Positions 7,234 to 7,515 of a stretch of 7,515 bases of DNA are shown one piece after another. Numbering within the stretch: position 1 is the first letter of the stretch; each line of letters starts with the position of its first letter. The position numbers and the translations under genes are program-made. This DNA is from Mucilaginibacter sp. Lineage in GTDB: Bacteria; Bacteroidota; Bacteroidia; Sphingobacteriales; Sphingobacteriaceae. The DNA lies in NCBI GenBank assembly GCA_028288315.1, contig JAQBNY010000077.1, positions 1 through 7,515 of the forward strand. The letters are read 5' to 3'. The notes beneath the pieces were generated by a model. The model was not told the DNA's origin and did not search any database. It was given only the letters and a program-made list of their open reading frames with translations.

Positions 7234-7264
7234 CAAAATTACACTATGTGAAATTAATATGCAA
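7234..7264 (-). promoter_or_regulatory. Bacteroidota-type promoter upstream of the hmgA leader
   Basis: On the minus strand TTG (7262-7264), a 20-nt spacer and TAATTTTG (7234-7241) match the Bacteroidota -33/-7 consensus fully at the core positions. Transcription would begin around 7225-7230. It could serve the 35-codon frame starting at 7223, the hmgA-hppD operon through a leader of about 250 nt, or both. I saw no equally good promoter closer to hmgA. Confidence 0.55.
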
Positions 7265-7308
7265 GCATAATATTTATTGTATAAGAGGATTAGATGAGCA
7301 TGGGAGGG

Positions 7309-7375
7309 GGCTCCGATAGAGCCTGAAAAATTATTGCTAGATGGTTTTCTATAAACACGTGGCTCTTACAGAGCC
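7309..7375 (+). repeat. Hairpin-module repeat, unit 1
   Basis: The unit starts with hairpin A, GGCTC-cgata-GAGCC (7309-7323). A 37-nt AT-rich spacer follows, ending in the conserved string CTATAAACACGTG, and then hairpin B, GGCTCT-tac-AGAGCC (7361-7375). The last 24 nt before the hairpin B turn (7346-7369) recur exactly at 7492-7515. It contains no ORF. It belongs to a family of intergenic repeats with at least two further copies to the right. Confidence 0.85.
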
Positions 7376-7403
7376 CTTGCTTTATTTAAATTGAACTTGT
7401 TTA

Positions 7404-7465
7404 GCTCGAGGGGAGCATACTGCTTATAGAAATGCCAAAAATCATGTTTAGGCTTCGATGGAGCC
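7404..7465 (-). repeat. Hairpin-module repeat, unit 2 (inverted, diverged)
   Basis: Read on the minus strand this repeats the order of unit 1. Hairpin A, GGCTC/GGCTT type, lies at 7451-7465. A spacer follows containing TTTCTATAAGCAGTA (compare TTTCTATAAACACGTG), then a GCTC/GAGC hairpin at 7404-7416. It shares hairpin A with unit 3, which runs in the opposite direction. Similarity is diverged but ordered across about 60 nt. Confidence 0.6.
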
Positions 7466-7515
7466 TGAGCCTGGAAAATGATTGCTAATGGTTTCTATAA
7501 ACACGTGGCTCTTAC
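7451..7515 (+). repeat. Hairpin-module repeat, unit 3 (cut by window end)
   Basis: This direct copy of unit 1 begins with GGCTTCGATGGAGCC. It has a spacer of 41 nt with a small GAGCCTG duplication and single-base indels, and ends in the exact 24-nt match (7492-7515). The second half of its hairpin B lies beyond the window, so the repeat continues to the right. Confidence 0.8.

Noticed and set aside
7309..7515. The right-end repeats as a CRISPR array
   Set aside because: Units are palindromic modules in mixed orientation with similar, not unique, spacers, and no cas gene is present.

Overview
The window looks like chromosomal DNA of a Bacteroidota bacterium, most likely family Sphingobacteriaceae (Mucilaginibacter or Pedobacter relatives). 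The evidence is the AT-rich composition, the lack of clear Shine-Dalgarno sequences, two promoters matching the Bacteroidota pattern TTG-N19/20-TAnnTTTG, an OMP85 protein with a lipoprotein signal (TamL type), and the sequence style of the homogentisate and 4-hydroxyphenylpyruvate dioxygenases. The genus is a judgement from general familiarity, not from a search.

Layout. Left end (1-887): a complete tRNA-Cys(GCA) on the minus strand, with its own promoter in the gap and 3' end of an upstream TrmH/SpoU-family RNA 2'-O-methyltransferase gene, also on the minus strand. Next (878-3271), head-to-head and overlapping the methyltransferase start by about 10 bp, comes a large plus-strand OMP85 lipoprotein (TamL-like). 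It converges on a minus-strand pair: a small signal-peptide/two-helix membrane protein of unknown function (3363-3902) and, upstream of it, a TspO/MBR protein (3951-4448). A five-copy heptamer repeat sits at the convergence point and runs into the stop codon of the unknown gene.

The right half is a tyrosine-catabolism operon on the minus strand, transcribed hmgA (5821-6978) then hppD (4585-5709), ending at a strong intrinsic terminator at 4516-4545. HppD makes homogentisate from 4-hydroxyphenylpyruvate and HmgA opens its ring to maleylacetoacetate, so the pair covers two consecutive steps. A palindromic MITE-like element of about 100 bp, bounded by TA dinucleotides, lies exactly between the two genes and supplies the last two bases of the hmgA stop codon. 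Removing it in silico leaves a 12-nt intergenic gap, suggesting a tight operon that was later split.

The last 537 bp (6979-7515) hold no long gene. They contain paired AACGTT palindromes near hmgA, an AACC-rich phased tract, a 35-codon minus-strand open frame starting just downstream of a consensus promoter, and a mosaic of GGCTC/GAGCC hairpin modules repeated in direct, inverted and direct order to the window edge.

No CRISPR array, phage gene, transposase or defence system is visible. The protein genes are mostly ordinary housekeeping or catabolic genes; the most interesting material is in the non-coding repeats and the hmgA leader.
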